From positions 1-58,423 of the forward strand of contig JAIPBW010000009.1 of the NCBI GenBank assembly GCA_021738505.1: a stretch of DNA of 58,423 nucleotides. Direction: 5' to 3'. Of this stretch, positions 17,964-26,450 are shown in pieces. A model generated the notes under the pieces. That model saw only the letters and a program-made list of their open reading frames with translations, did no database searches and had not been told where the DNA came from. Position 1 is the first letter of the stretch, and every line of letters starts with the position of its first letter. The position numbers were made by a program, and so were the translations under genes. The DNA comes from Bacteroidales bacterium (GTDB lineage: Bacteria > Bacteroidota > Bacteroidia > Bacteroidales > PWNQ01).

Positions 17964-18740
17964 ATGAATACGATACATTATGAAATTAAGGGTTCTGGCC
18001 CGGCAATGGTTCTCCTACATGGGTTTATGGAATCTTTGGAAATATGGTATCCGTTTCTTCCTTCCCTGTGTAAAGACTTTTCAGTGGTTATGATTGATTT
18101 ACCCGGACACGGGAAAAGTTTGAACCCGGAAAAAGACCATAGCCTGGAATTTATAGCTGATAAGATTAAAGAAATCCTGGATAAAGAAGGAATAAAAAAG
18201 TGTACAATGATTGGTCATTCTATGGGAGGATACGTGGCATTGGCTTTTGCGAAAGCCTATTCACAATCATTAAATGGGATTGCGTTATTTCATTCGCATC
18301 CCGATGAGGATACCGAAAATGCACGGAAAAACAGAGAGCGTACCATAAATATCGTCAAAAACGATAAGGCTGGGTTTATACGTGAATTTATTCCTTCCCT
18401 CTATGCTGAGAAGAACAAACAACGGTTGAAGCCTCAGATCGACCGCCAAAAGGAAATTGCCAAACAAATGGATGCCGAGGGGATTGTTGCTGCTTTGCAA
18501 GGTATGAAAGAACGGAAAGCCTCCGTCGATTTTATTCAATCCACACAACTTCCCGTATTATTTATTGTAGGGAAACAAGACAGTCGCATTCAATTGAAAC
18601 GAATGCAGGAACTGATTATGATGCCCGCCCATGCTGAAGCTTTGATTCTGGACGGTGTAGGTCATATGGGTTTTCATGAAGCTGAATTTGCCTGCGTTAC
18701 TACTTTGCACACATTTGCTCAAAAATGCTTTGGAGTATAA
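17964..18740 (+). CDS. Alpha/beta-fold hydrolase
   Basis: 259 residues from the ATG at 17964; the frame is open 63 bp further upstream but that part lacks family character and would overlap the promoter space of the divergent DAHP synthase gene. The fold is shown by the oxyanion segment LLHGFMES, DLPGHGKS, the nucleophile elbow GHSMGG (Ser86), an acid in VGKQDSRIQ and the terminal histidine in GVGHMGFHE, so the catalytic triad is complete. The closest general class is the MenH/BioH/haloperoxidase-like esterases. Neither menaquinone nor biotin genes are nearby, so the substrate is open. Confidence 0.85.
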   Translation: MNTIHYEIKGSGPAMVLLHGFMESLEIWYPFLPSLCKDFSVVMIDLPGHGKSLNPEKDHSLEFIADKIKEILDKEGIKKCTMIGHSMGGYVALAFAKAYSQSLNGIALFHSHPDEDTENARKNRERTINIVKNDKAGFIREFIPSLYAEKNKQRLKPQIDRQKEIAKQMDAEGIVAALQGMKERKASVDFIQSTQLPVLFIVGKQDSRIQLKRMQELIMMPAHAEALILDGVGHMGFHEAEFACVTTLHTFAQKCFGV

Positions 18741-18870
18741 CCTTTGAATAGTTGTTAGAAACTTAACAATTAAACATTTGTTAATAGAATGTGTATTTAT
18801 AAATCGGACGAAAAGAGAATGATTAATGACCCGTGCGACCGGTTGCGGGAGTAAGGGAAATAATGTTATT

Positions 18871-19166
18871 TAGCTGTCATTAGTAGTCATTGGTAGTCAT
18901 TGATGGTCATTTTCTATACTTCTGTGTCCGGCTGCTGTCAAATATAACCGTCTCAGAAAGCTCTGAAGTAAATGACTTAGAATATAGTAAAGCAAAATGA
19001 CGCGCGAAGCGCAAATGACCTTAGTGAAACAGAAAAAGGTTTCACAAGGTAAACTAAAAATGACATCCGTCGAAGACGGATAAATGACGCGAAGCAAATG
19101 ACAGTAAGAGACAAAAGCAAGAAAACATAATAATGACATTATCAATATTTTGAAAATTTTAAAGAT
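18871..19166. repeat. Modular GTCATT/AATGAC hairpin array, copy A, upstream of formate-THF ligase
   Basis: Four GTCATT boxes start at 18876, 18886, 18896 and 18906, an exact 10-bp period. About 60 bp later begin seven copies of the reverse complement AATGAC (18971, 18996, 19014, 19059, 19083, 19097, 19132). Between consecutive AATGAC boxes sit small perfect hairpins: GCGC-GAA-GCGC, GTGAAAC/GTTTCAC and ATCCGTC-GAA-GACGGAT. A second copy at 51662-51922 precedes ackA and is nearly identical apart from the GTGAAAC hairpin module, which it lacks. Similarity runs up to the ATG of both downstream genes. The remaining part of 18741-18870 holds nothing I recognise. It could be a regulatory leader, a binding array or an expanding palindromic repeat. 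Confidence 0.85.
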
Positions 19167-20831
19167 ATGAAGAAAGACATCGAAATTGCTCGTGAATCCA
19201 AAATTGAACACATCAATAAAATTGGAGAAAAACTTGGTTTAAAAGAAAAAGACCTTGAATTATATGGCAATTATAAAGCAAAGTTGCCATTAAGTTTGAT
19301 TGATGAAAGTAAGATCGGAAAGAAAAAACTTATACTGGTAACAGCAATGACACCAACGCCGGCAGGTGAAGGAAAAACCACAACTTCCATCGGTTTAACT
19401 ATGGGCCTTAACCGGATTGGAACAAAGGCAACAGTTGTTTTACGAGAGCCATCTTTAGGACCTGTATTTGGCATAAAAGGCGGAGCTGCAGGTGGAGGAT
19501 ACTCTCAGGTTATTCCCATGGAGGATATTAATCTTCATTTTACGGGCGATTTGGCTGCTGTAGAAAAAGCGCACAATTTATTGTCAGCGATGATTGACAA
19601 TAATCTACAGCAACGTAATAAGGATTTTGTGTTAGACCCCCGCCAGATCAAATGGAAGCGGGTAATGGATATGAATGATCGAGCCTTGCGCCATATCACC
19701 ATAGGAATGGGTGGTAAAACGCAAGGAGTACCAAGAGAAACAGGATTTGATATTACAGCTGCTTCAGAAGTGATGGCTACTTTAACGCTGGCCAAAGATT
19801 TACAGGATCTTAAACGCAGATTAGGTAATATTTTCGTTGGTTATACCTGGGATAAAGAACCTGTATATGCCAAAGATCTTAATGCTCACGGTGCTATGGC
19901 GGCATTGTTGAAAGAAGCCATTAAACCCAATTTGGTTCAGACATTAGAAGGAAATCCGGCGATTATTCATGGAGGCCCGTTTGCTAATATTGCAACCGGA
20001 ACAAACTCTTTGATTGCCACGAAAATGGGATTGTCTCTGAGTGATTATGTCGTAACTGAAGCTGGTTTTGCTTCCGACTTAGGAGCGGAAAAATTCCTGA
20101 ACATAAAATCACAATACGGTGGCTTGTCACCTAATGCAGCGGTGGTTGTTGCTACAGTTCGAGCATTGAAGCATCATGGCGGAGCCAAAGATTTTAATGA
20201 AACCGATCCGGAAGCTGTTAAGAAAGGTCTGCCGAACCTGGATAAGCATATGGAGAATATGAAACTTTATAATCTGTCTCCTGTGGTTGCGATCAATAAA
20301 TTTCCAACTGATACGGAAGAAGAACTCCAAATCATAAAGGATCATGTGGAAAGTTATGGCGTGGAATCAGCAGTTGTGGAAGGATTTACAAAAGGAGGTG
20401 AAGGTGCAATAGAACTAGCTGAAAAAGTCGTTAAAACGGCAGAAGCATGTACTACCTGCTTTGAACCTCTTTATGATTTTGACTGGGATATTGAAAAGAA
20501 AGTGGACACGATTGCACAAAAAGTATATGGTGCTGATCATGTGGAATATTCTCTGAAAGCGAAAAAAGATATTCAGTCTATTAATGAATTGGGATTTGGA
20601 AAATTACCTGTATGTATTGCTAAAACACAAAATTCACTTTCGGACGATAAAAAATTACTGGGAAGGCCTACCGGATTTACTGTGAAAATCCGTGAGGTGG
20701 AATTAAATGCCGGAGCCGGCTTTGTTGTGCCTATTGCCGGTAATATTATGAGAATGCCCGGGTTACCTAAAGTGCCTTCCTCGGAAAATATAGATGTGGA
20801 CGAGGATGGAAATATAACCGGCTTGTTCTAA
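19167..20831 (+). CDS. fhs: Formate-tetrahydrofolate ligase
   Basis: 554 residues, the normal length for the bacterial enzyme. It makes 10-formyl-THF from formate, THF and ATP in the cytoplasm; the reaction can also run backwards to yield ATP during purine or amino-acid fermentation. The ATP loop TPAGEGKTTT (about residues 67-76), GLTMGLNRIG, REPSLGPVFGIKGGAAGGG and the C-terminal AGNIMRMPGLPKVP are all family signatures. The start is fixed by ATG at 19167, which lies directly at the end of the GTCATT/AATGAC array. Monocistronic, with a hairpin after the stop that may be shared with the convergent histidine kinase gene. No folD neighbour is present in the window. Confidence 0.96.
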   Translation: MKKDIEIARESKIEHINKIGEKLGLKEKDLELYGNYKAKLPLSLIDESKIGKKKLILVTAMTPTPAGEGKTTTSIGLTMGLNRIGTKATVVLREPSLGPVFGIKGGAAGGGYSQVIPMEDINLHFTGDLAAVEKAHNLLSAMIDNNLQQRNKDFVLDPRQIKWKRVMDMNDRALRHITIGMGGKTQGVPRETGFDITAASEVMATLTLAKDLQDLKRRLGNIFVGYTWDKEPVYAKDLNAHGAMAALLKEAIKPNLVQTLEGNPAIIHGGPFANIATGTNSLIATKMGLSLSDYVVTEAGFASDLGAEKFLNIKSQYGGLSPNAAVVVATVRALKHHGGAKDFNETDPEAVKKGLPNLDKHMENMKLYNLSPVVAINKFPTDTEEELQIIKDHVESYGVESAVVEGFTKGGEGAIELAEKVVKTAEACTTCFEPLYDFDWDIEKKVDTIAQKVYGADHVEYSLKAKKDIQSINELGFGKLPVCIAKTQNSLSDDKKLLGRPTGFTVKIREVELNAGAGFVVPIAGNIMRMPGLPKVPSSENIDVDEDGNITGLF

Positions 20832-20916
20832 ATAGTTTTTTTACAGAATATGTCATTGATAGCTACAGGGTGGCTAAAAATGGCTGGTACAAAATAAATA
20901 AAAAGCAAAAAAGAAA

Positions 20917-20947
20917 AAGGCTGTCCTTCCCGGGTGGCCTTTTTTTA
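20917..20947. terminator. Putative bidirectional terminator between formate-THF ligase and the histidine kinase
   Basis: AAAAAGGC and GCCTTTTT arms enclose an imperfectly paired interior and are followed by T runs in both directions. It slightly overlaps the stop codon of the convergent kinase gene. Confidence 0.6.
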
Positions 20948-22009
20948 TGAGGATTTTTTCAGCGTAAAGGCAAATGTAGTTCCATAGCCTATCTTGCTTC
21001 GCACATTTATGGTTTCTCCGTGGGCTTCAATAATATGTTTAACAATTGACAGGCCTAAACCCGAACCGCTTTTTTTTATTTCACGGGCCTTTTGGGTGCG
21101 GTAAAACCGTTCAAATAAGCGGGGAATATCTTCTTCAGCTACACCAGACCCATTATCGGTAATTTCCACTAAGATATGTTCATCCATATCAAAAAAGCTA
21201 ATCTTGATTCTTCTTCCCTCTGATTCAGGTTTGTTGTTGTATTTCAGGGCATTGTCTATAAGATTAGTGAGGACCTGACGGATTCTTTCCCTGTCCGCAT
21301 TCACATGGATGGGGAAATCATATTCTTCTGCGAAATAAACTTGTGTTGATTTTTTGCTGATTTTGTCTTCCAGAATTTCCAATACTTCGTCTGTAAGTTC
21401 TTTCAGATTAAATTTGGTTTTTTGCATTTGGAGTTCCCCGGCTTCCAGGTTAGCAATAGCTTCCAGGTCTTCCACAATCGTTATCATCCGGTTGATACTT
21501 TTCTCGGTGCGCAGTAGATATTTTTTATTGATTGTGGGGTCTTCCAGTCCTCCGTCAAGTAATGTTAATACATAGCCCTGAATATTGAAAATAGGTGTTT
21601 TTAACTCATGCGATACATTGCCCACATATTCGCGACGGTAGGAAGCAAGCTCCTTGAGTCGTTCGATCTCTTGCCGGCGATCGGAAGCCCAGTCCAGAAC
21701 CTGTTGGTTTACTTCCTCTATGACATCATCGTTTTTGCCGGATTGCATTTTCTCCTTTTTCTCAGCAGCTGTTGCCTTTTGATTTAAAATTGTTTTATAA
21801 ATTAGTTTAATCTTTTCGTATATAAACCGTTCTAAAATGTAATGAAACGTGAAATAACCGGCCGGAATCAGGATCACGACTAAAATTAGAATAATTTCAG
21901 GGTAAAAAACATTTAAGGCTCCTGCTGCTATACTGTAAGCAAGAACCAAAATACCACTGATTATTAAACTGCTGATCAGTGCGAGAGATTTTGGGTTTGT
22001 ATATTTCAT
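20945..22009 (-). CDS. Sensor histidine kinase (PhoR-like)
   Basis: 354 residues. Two closely spaced membrane segments (about 8-31 and 36-58) leave almost no extracytoplasmic domain, so it probably senses through the membrane or a partner. A linker (60-125) leads to the dimerisation/phosphoacceptor box YVGNVSHELKTPIFN with His134, then the ATPase: N box NLIDNALKYN, G1 TDNGSGV and G2 GSGLGLSIVKHI. All catalytic elements are present. Its start overlaps the response regulator stop by 4 bp, so the two are translationally coupled. The lack of a sensor domain and the class of partner fit the PhoR group, but phosphate sensing is not shown: no pst or phoU genes lie nearby. Confidence 0.9.
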   Translation of the reverse strand: MKYTNPKSLALISSLIISGILVLAYSIAAGALNVFYPEIILILVVILIPAGYFTFHYILERFIYEKIKLIYKTILNQKATAAEKKEKMQSGKNDDVIEEVNQQVLDWASDRRQEIERLKELASYRREYVGNVSHELKTPIFNIQGYVLTLLDGGLEDPTINKKYLLRTEKSINRMITIVEDLEAIANLEAGELQMQKTKFNLKELTDEVLEILEDKISKKSTQVYFAEEYDFPIHVNADRERIRQVLTNLIDNALKYNNKPESEGRRIKISFFDMDEHILVEITDNGSGVAEEDIPRLFERFYRTQKAREIKKSGSGLGLSIVKHIIEAHGETINVRSKIGYGTTFAFTLKKSS

Positions 22010-22701
22010 GAGGTTAACTCAAACTTATAGCCTACTCCCTTTACGGTCTTAATGTTTTCATCTCCAACCTTTTCTCTTAGTTTCCGCACATGCACGTCAA
22101 TGGTGCGATCGCCAACGATTACGTTCTCTCCCCAAACTTTTGAGAATATTTCTTCGCGTGTGAAAACTTTATTTGGTTTTGATGTTAAGACCTGAAGTAA
22201 TTCAAATTCTTTTTTCGGTAAAATAATTTGTTTGTCATTTTTTGTCACCAAATATTTTTCCTTGTCAATAATAAGGTTCCCTACTTCGTATTGAGATTTT
22301 TCTTCTGCTTCAATGTTGGTACTACTTCTTCTCAGTAAGGCTTTGATACGGCTTGTTAAAACCCTTGGTTTTACTGGCTTGGCAACATAATCGTCAGCCC
22401 CGGCTTCAAAACCGGCAATCTGAGAGTAGTCTTCCCCTCTTGCGGTGAGGAAAAGAATTATAGCCTGCTGCATGTTGGATAAAGTTCGCATCTCACGACA
22501 GGTTTCAATGCCGTCAAATTCCGGCATCATTACATCCAGAATGACCAAATGAGGCGACCAGGTTTTGGCTATCTCTAAAGCTTGAGTGCCATTGTCGATA
22601 GTTTTTACCTGATAATCTTCTTTCTTGAGGTTATAAGAGAGAAATTCAAGGATGTCTTTCTCGTCGTCTACGATAAGAATTTTGTAGTCCTTATTTTCCA
22701 T
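22006..22701 (-). CDS. OmpR/PhoB-family response regulator
   Basis: 231 residues. Receiver domain ~1-122 with the acidic pair VDDE, phosphoacceptor Asp56 in LVILDVMMP, the Thr switch in LFLTARG and Lys in YVAKPVKP. The C-terminal winged-helix DNA-binding domain (~135-229) has the RTIDVHVRKLREKVG and TVKGVGYKF hallmarks of the OmpR family. First gene of a two-gene operon with the overlapping sensor kinase. The target genes are unknown. Confidence 0.93.
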   Translation of the reverse strand: MENKDYKILIVDDEKDILEFLSYNLKKEDYQVKTIDNGTQALEIAKTWSPHLVILDVMMPEFDGIETCREMRTLSNMQQAIILFLTARGEDYSQIAGFEAGADDYVAKPVKPRVLTSRIKALLRRSSTNIEAEEKSQYEVGNLIIDKEKYLVTKNDKQIILPKKEFELLQVLTSKPNKVFTREEIFSKVWGENVIVGDRTIDVHVRKLREKVGDENIKTVKGVGYKFELTS

Positions 22702-22911
22702 TTAAAAATAATGTTAAATTTTGTTGTCCAAAGTTATGAAATAATTCTTAATGCTCCCGTATTTTCATTTCGAGGTATAAAGTTTTGCTGTTGGAATCGT
22801 TTGTTAACCAGAGCAGTTAATATACAGTTAACCTGAAGTTAGTAAAAACATAATATTATTAGAATTATATAACCGAAGGTTTAGTCTTATTCAAAGATTA
22901 AATTATTCCAC

Positions 22912-24735
22912 TTAAGATTGTTTGTGGAAATGGGCATATAAAATTTCCCCTTTTTGTTTTCCGGCAACATCCTGCAGTTCTTCTGCTGAAGCTTTTTTGA
23001 TTTGAGAGATTGACTTAAAATGTTGTAAAAGTTGCTGCTCTGTTTTTTTTCCAATTCCCTTAATCTGTGAGAGTTCACTTTTGGCCATGGTTTTTTTGTG
23101 TTTATTTCTATAGTGCGAAATGCCAAATCGGTGAGCCTCGTCACGAGCGCGCTGAATAATCTTAAGCGTTTCGGATCTTTTATCAATATAGACAGGAACA
23201 GAGTCTCCCGGGAAGTATATTTCTTCCAGTCGTTTGGCAATGCCGATTATGGTTATTTTACCGCGTAAGTTGAGCTTGTCAAGGCTTTTAACTGCAGCAT
23301 TTAATTGTCCTTTGCCACCGTCAATAATGATGAGCTGGGGTAATGGTTTTTGCTCTTCCAGCAACCTTTTGTAGCGCCGGTACACAACTTCTGTCATACT
23401 TGCGTAGTCATCAGGGCCTTCAACTGTTTTGATGTTGTAATGGCGATAGGATCGTTTTTCAGGTTTTCCATTGCGAAAGACTACCATGGCAGCGACAGGA
23501 TAGTTACCTTGCATGTTTGAGTTGTCAAAACATTCAATATGAGCAGGTTGTTCTTTCATGCGCAGGTCTTTGCGCATTTTCTCCATGATACGTTTTGTAT
23601 GTCGCTTAGGATCGACCAGCTCTTTTTGCTTTTCTTTATCTTTCTTATAATATTTAACATTCCGCTGAGAGAGTTCTATAAGTCGTTTCTTGTCTCCACG
23701 TTGGGGAACGATGATGCGGACGTCTAAAAAGTCCATATCCACAGGTTCCGGCAGGTAAATCTCTTTTGCATTGCTTTCAAAGCGTTGACGGAATTCCGTA
23801 ATGGCAAGGATGAGCAGTTCCTTAGGACTTTCTTCTAATTTCTTTTTTAATTCTATAGTGTGTGATTGGACAATGGCGCCGTTTATAATTCGTAAATAAT
23901 TTGCATAAAAAACATTCTCATCTTCATCATAGGTAATTACTTCTGCATTTTTGATAGACGGGTTGACGACGGTGGAGCGGCTTTGGTACTTCTCAAGGGT
24001 ATCTATTTTTTCTTTATAAAGCTGGGCTTGTTCAAATTCCATTCTTTCGGCATGGTGGTTCATTTGTTCTTTCAAACTCTTTAATACGCCGGTAATATCA
24101 CCTTTTAAAATCTTCTTTATTTGACGGATCGATTCATTATACTCAGCCTCGTCCTGTAATCCTTCGCATGGCCCTTTACAATTGCCTAAATGATATTCCA
24201 GGCAGACTTTGAACTTGCCATTATCAATGTTTTCTTTTGTCAGATTATACTTGCATGTGCGTAATTTGAATGTTTTGCGGATGAGTTCCAGCAAAGTGTT
24301 CATCATTTTCACATTGGCATAAGGGCCAAAGTATTTTGAGCCGTCGCGAACCGGGTTGCGTGTAGAAAATACTCTCGGGAAAGGCTCATTTTTTATGCAG
24401 ATCCATGGAAAAGTCTTGTCATCTTTTAAAAGCACATTATACCGGGGTTGATGCTTTTTTATCAGGTTGTTTTCCAATAGCAAAGCGTCTAATTCAGTTT
24501 CCACAACAATATAGCTGATGTCATAAATCTTTTTCACAAGGACCCTGGTTTTTCCCTGGTTATCCTGATCTTTGGTGAAATAAGACATGACTCTTTTGTG
24601 GAGGTTTTTGGCCTTTCCCACATAGATCATTTTTCCCTCATAGTCATAATACTGATAAACACCCGGCTTTCCTGGTAGTGCAGATATTTGTGCCTTTAAT
24701 CGGTCATTATAATATGGGTTTAATGGATGCGGCAT
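22912..24735 (-). CDS. uvrC: Excinuclease ABC subunit C
   Basis: 607 residues. UvrC makes both incisions around bulky DNA lesions once UvrAB has marked them. The GIY-YIG nuclease at ~15-95 (GVYQYYDYEG, MIYVGKAKNL) cuts 3', a UVR helix pair near 205-240 binds UvrB, the RNase H-like nuclease (~370-540; ECFDNSNMQG, IDGGKGQL) cuts 5', and a helix-hairpin-helix pair closes the protein (IKGIGKKTEQQLL). The order is complete. Starts 2 bp after the GldH-like lipoprotein gene, so it is probably co-transcribed with it. Confidence 0.96.
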   Translation of the reverse strand: MPHPLNPYYNDRLKAQISALPGKPGVYQYYDYEGKMIYVGKAKNLHKRVMSYFTKDQDNQGKTRVLVKKIYDISYIVVETELDALLLENNLIKKHQPRYNVLLKDDKTFPWICIKNEPFPRVFSTRNPVRDGSKYFGPYANVKMMNTLLELIRKTFKLRTCKYNLTKENIDNGKFKVCLEYHLGNCKGPCEGLQDEAEYNESIRQIKKILKGDITGVLKSLKEQMNHHAERMEFEQAQLYKEKIDTLEKYQSRSTVVNPSIKNAEVITYDEDENVFYANYLRIINGAIVQSHTIELKKKLEESPKELLILAITEFRQRFESNAKEIYLPEPVDMDFLDVRIIVPQRGDKKRLIELSQRNVKYYKKDKEKQKELVDPKRHTKRIMEKMRKDLRMKEQPAHIECFDNSNMQGNYPVAAMVVFRNGKPEKRSYRHYNIKTVEGPDDYASMTEVVYRRYKRLLEEQKPLPQLIIIDGGKGQLNAAVKSLDKLNLRGKITIIGIAKRLEEIYFPGDSVPVYIDKRSETLKIIQRARDEAHRFGISHYRNKHKKTMAKSELSQIKGIGKKTEQQLLQHFKSISQIKKASAEELQDVAGKQKGEILYAHFHKQS

Positions 24736-24737
24736 TA

Positions 24738-25190
24738 TTAAACAGGCTTAACCAGAAGTTCCAATTTATGAATTCCTTTTACAGTATGGGTTGGCATTAG
24801 GCTTTGAGCTTCAAATTTATAGACTCCCTCTTCGACACAATTGATTTCTTTAAAAAGTTCCATTTCATATACATAATACCCTTCTTTGTTCTTTTCACCC
24901 GTGGCTTCTCCATTTTTGAATATCTTTTCGCTTCTTTCCAGGTATCGCTCTTCACCGAATGGTGCTTTTAGCATTAATCCTATGGCAAAATATGTTCCCT
25001 GCATTTGGTCCGTGTAGTATACTTTTACATTGATATCATATTCGCCCGGGTCTTCTATCGATAAACGAAAGTTTACTTTTTCTGTTGTATTCCATTCATT
25101 ATTTGTAAATTCTGCTGGCTCTTTATGCACAGGCCGGCAGCTTGTCATAAAAGATATTATAATGATAAAAAACAGTATCTGTGTTCTCAT
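24738..25190 (-). CDS. Small lipoprotein, GldH-like
   Basis: 150 residues with a lipoprotein signal: hydrophobic FFIIIISF then S-C near residue 17. The mature part has the general plan of the GldH lipoproteins of Bacteroidota: an NNEWN motif after the lipid anchor, a strand FRLSIEDPGEYDINVKVYY, a middle loop with a glycine-rich stretch, and a C-terminal GIHKLELLVKP strand. GldH supports T9SS-linked gliding in Flavobacterium, but homologues occur in non-gliding species. The assignment rests on pattern memory and is only moderately sure. It lies directly upstream of uvrC (2 bp). Confidence 0.45.
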   Translation of the reverse strand: MRTQILFFIIIISFMTSCRPVHKEPAEFTNNEWNTTEKVNFRLSIEDPGEYDINVKVYYTDQMQGTYFAIGLMLKAPFGEERYLERSEKIFKNGEATGEKNKEGYYVYEMELFKEINCVEEGVYKFEAQSLMPTHTVKGIHKLELLVKPV

Positions 25191-25345
25191 GGATCTATAT
25201 TTTTAGGTGCGATTATCTGTTTGTTTTATTATCTGACTTTTTTTTTACCTCTAATTTACCATTTTTATCTTATGGAACGTACCATTAAAAATAACGTTTA
25301 AAAATGGGATAAGTTTATAACATCAAAAATCCTGCAAAATTCTAC

Positions 25346-25353
25346 TATTTTTG
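25346..25353 (+). promoter_or_regulatory. TAnnTTTG box just upstream of the RNase H gene
   Basis: TATTTTTG ends 5 bp before the ATG at 25359. If it is the -7 box, transcription would begin at or next to the ATG, giving a leaderless or nearly leaderless message. No -33 TTTG is evident. Confidence 0.35.
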
Positions 25354-25358
25354 CAAAG

Positions 25359-25991
25359 ATGGCAAAAAAGAAGAAATATTATGTTATATGGCGGGGTCAT
25401 GAAACAGGAATCTATGAATCCTGGCAAGCCTGCAAGAATTTAATTCAAGGTTATCCGAATGCGGTTTATAAATCTTTCCCGGATAAAGCCTCTGCAGAAT
25501 ATGCCTTTTACGGTAATCCGGATGAGTTTCTCGGCAAACCTGCGAAAAAAACGATAAGTTCTGCTGAAAAAGCCCGTTATGGGGAACCTGTTCAAAATAG
25601 TCTGGCTGTTGATGCTGCATGTAGTGGCAATCCAGGAGTGATGGAATATCAAGGAGTAATGGTGGACAGCCGGAAACAAATTTTTCATCAGGGGCCTTTC
25701 CCTCAGGCTACTGTGAATATTGGTGAGTTTTTGGCTTTGGTTCATGGGTTGGCTTATTTGAAGCAGAAAGGACTGGAAATTCCGATTTATTCTGACTCCA
25801 TGACCGCGATGTCCTGGGTGAAAAGAAAAAAGGCCAATACAAAACTACCGGAAACAGCGATGAATAAAAATGTCTTTGATATGATGAGAAGGGCAGAGGT
25901 TTGGTTGAAACAAAACAGTTGGAAAAATAAAATACTTAAGTGGGAAACTTCTGTCTGGGGAGAAATTCCTGCTGATTTTAACCGGAAATAA
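25359..25991 (+). CDS. Ribonuclease HI with viroplasmin-like N-terminal domain
   Basis: 210 residues. The first ~50 residues (YYVIWRGHETGIYESWQACK, then FPDKASAEYAF) are the caulimovirus viroplasmin/RNase H N-domain that binds RNA-DNA hybrids. The RNase HI domain starts near residue 75 with AVDAACSGNPG (first catalytic Asp), then GEFLALVHGL (Glu) and IYSDSMTAMSW (Asp); a later acidic residue near the C-terminus is less clear. It degrades RNA in RNA-DNA hybrids in the cytoplasm. The ASCSGNP-type motif is typical of Bacteroidota versions. Single gene on the plus strand between two minus-strand units. Confidence 0.9.
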   Translation: MAKKKKYYVIWRGHETGIYESWQACKNLIQGYPNAVYKSFPDKASAEYAFYGNPDEFLGKPAKKTISSAEKARYGEPVQNSLAVDAACSGNPGVMEYQGVMVDSRKQIFHQGPFPQATVNIGEFLALVHGLAYLKQKGLEIPIYSDSMTAMSWVKRKKANTKLPETAMNKNVFDMMRRAEVWLKQNSWKNKILKWETSVWGEIPADFNRK

Positions 25992-26043
25992 ATTAAGCTA
26001 ATTCTGAATAATTAGACCATAACCACAATACAAGAGTAGGCGT

Positions 26044-26352
26044 TTAGCGAATTTCCTCGCATTTTTGCACACACTCAATAATTTGAGCAATGGACTGCTG
26101 TTTAAGTGAATAATAGGTGTTTTTACCATCCCTTCTGGCCTGGAGTATTCCTTTGTTTTTTAGAATATTCAAGTGGTGTGAAGCCGAAGCTTGTTCAATT
26201 TTTAATTGTTCGTAAATCTCTGTTACATTCATCTTTGGCTGGTCTTCCAAAAGACTAATTATTGCTATGCGCATTGGATGGGCAATAGAACGTAGTTTGC
26301 TGGCAGCATCTTCAAGTTTGACAATGTCTAAACCGCTTTTTGTTGTTTCCAT
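26044..26352 (-). CDS. ArsR-family winged-helix regulator
   Basis: 102 residues with the ArsR fold: LRSIAHPMRIAIISLLED (helices 1-2), MNVTEIYEQLKIEQASASHHLNILKNKGIL (recognition helix) and the wing ARRDGKNTYYSL. Metal-binding motifs of the ELCVC type in helix 3 are absent, and the only cysteines are near the C-terminus (CVQKCEEIR), where two Cys could form a redox or metal site. Small stand-alone gene upstream of nothing obvious; it lies downstream of adenine deaminase on the same strand with a 98-bp gap. The regulated genes cannot be named. Confidence 0.82.
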   Translation of the reverse strand: METTKSGLDIVKLEDAASKLRSIAHPMRIAIISLLEDQPKMNVTEIYEQLKIEQASASHHLNILKNKGILQARRDGKNTYYSLKQQSIAQIIECVQKCEEIR

Positions 26353-26450
26353 AGGTTATTGTTTTGGAGGTACATTTTCTTCTCAATCAATCTTATATTG
26401 ACAAATATAACACATATAGATCCAATAAACAACAAAATCAACGTAAAAAA

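Noticed and set aside
18871..19137. Possible CRISPR array
   Set aside because: The repeated words are only 6-7 bp, the segments between them are hairpins not unique spacers, and no cas genes are present.
20945..22701. Naming the two-component pair phoR/phoB
   Set aside because: The domain layout fits, but no pst, phoU or phosphatase genes are near, and kinase/regulator pairs of this class have many roles.
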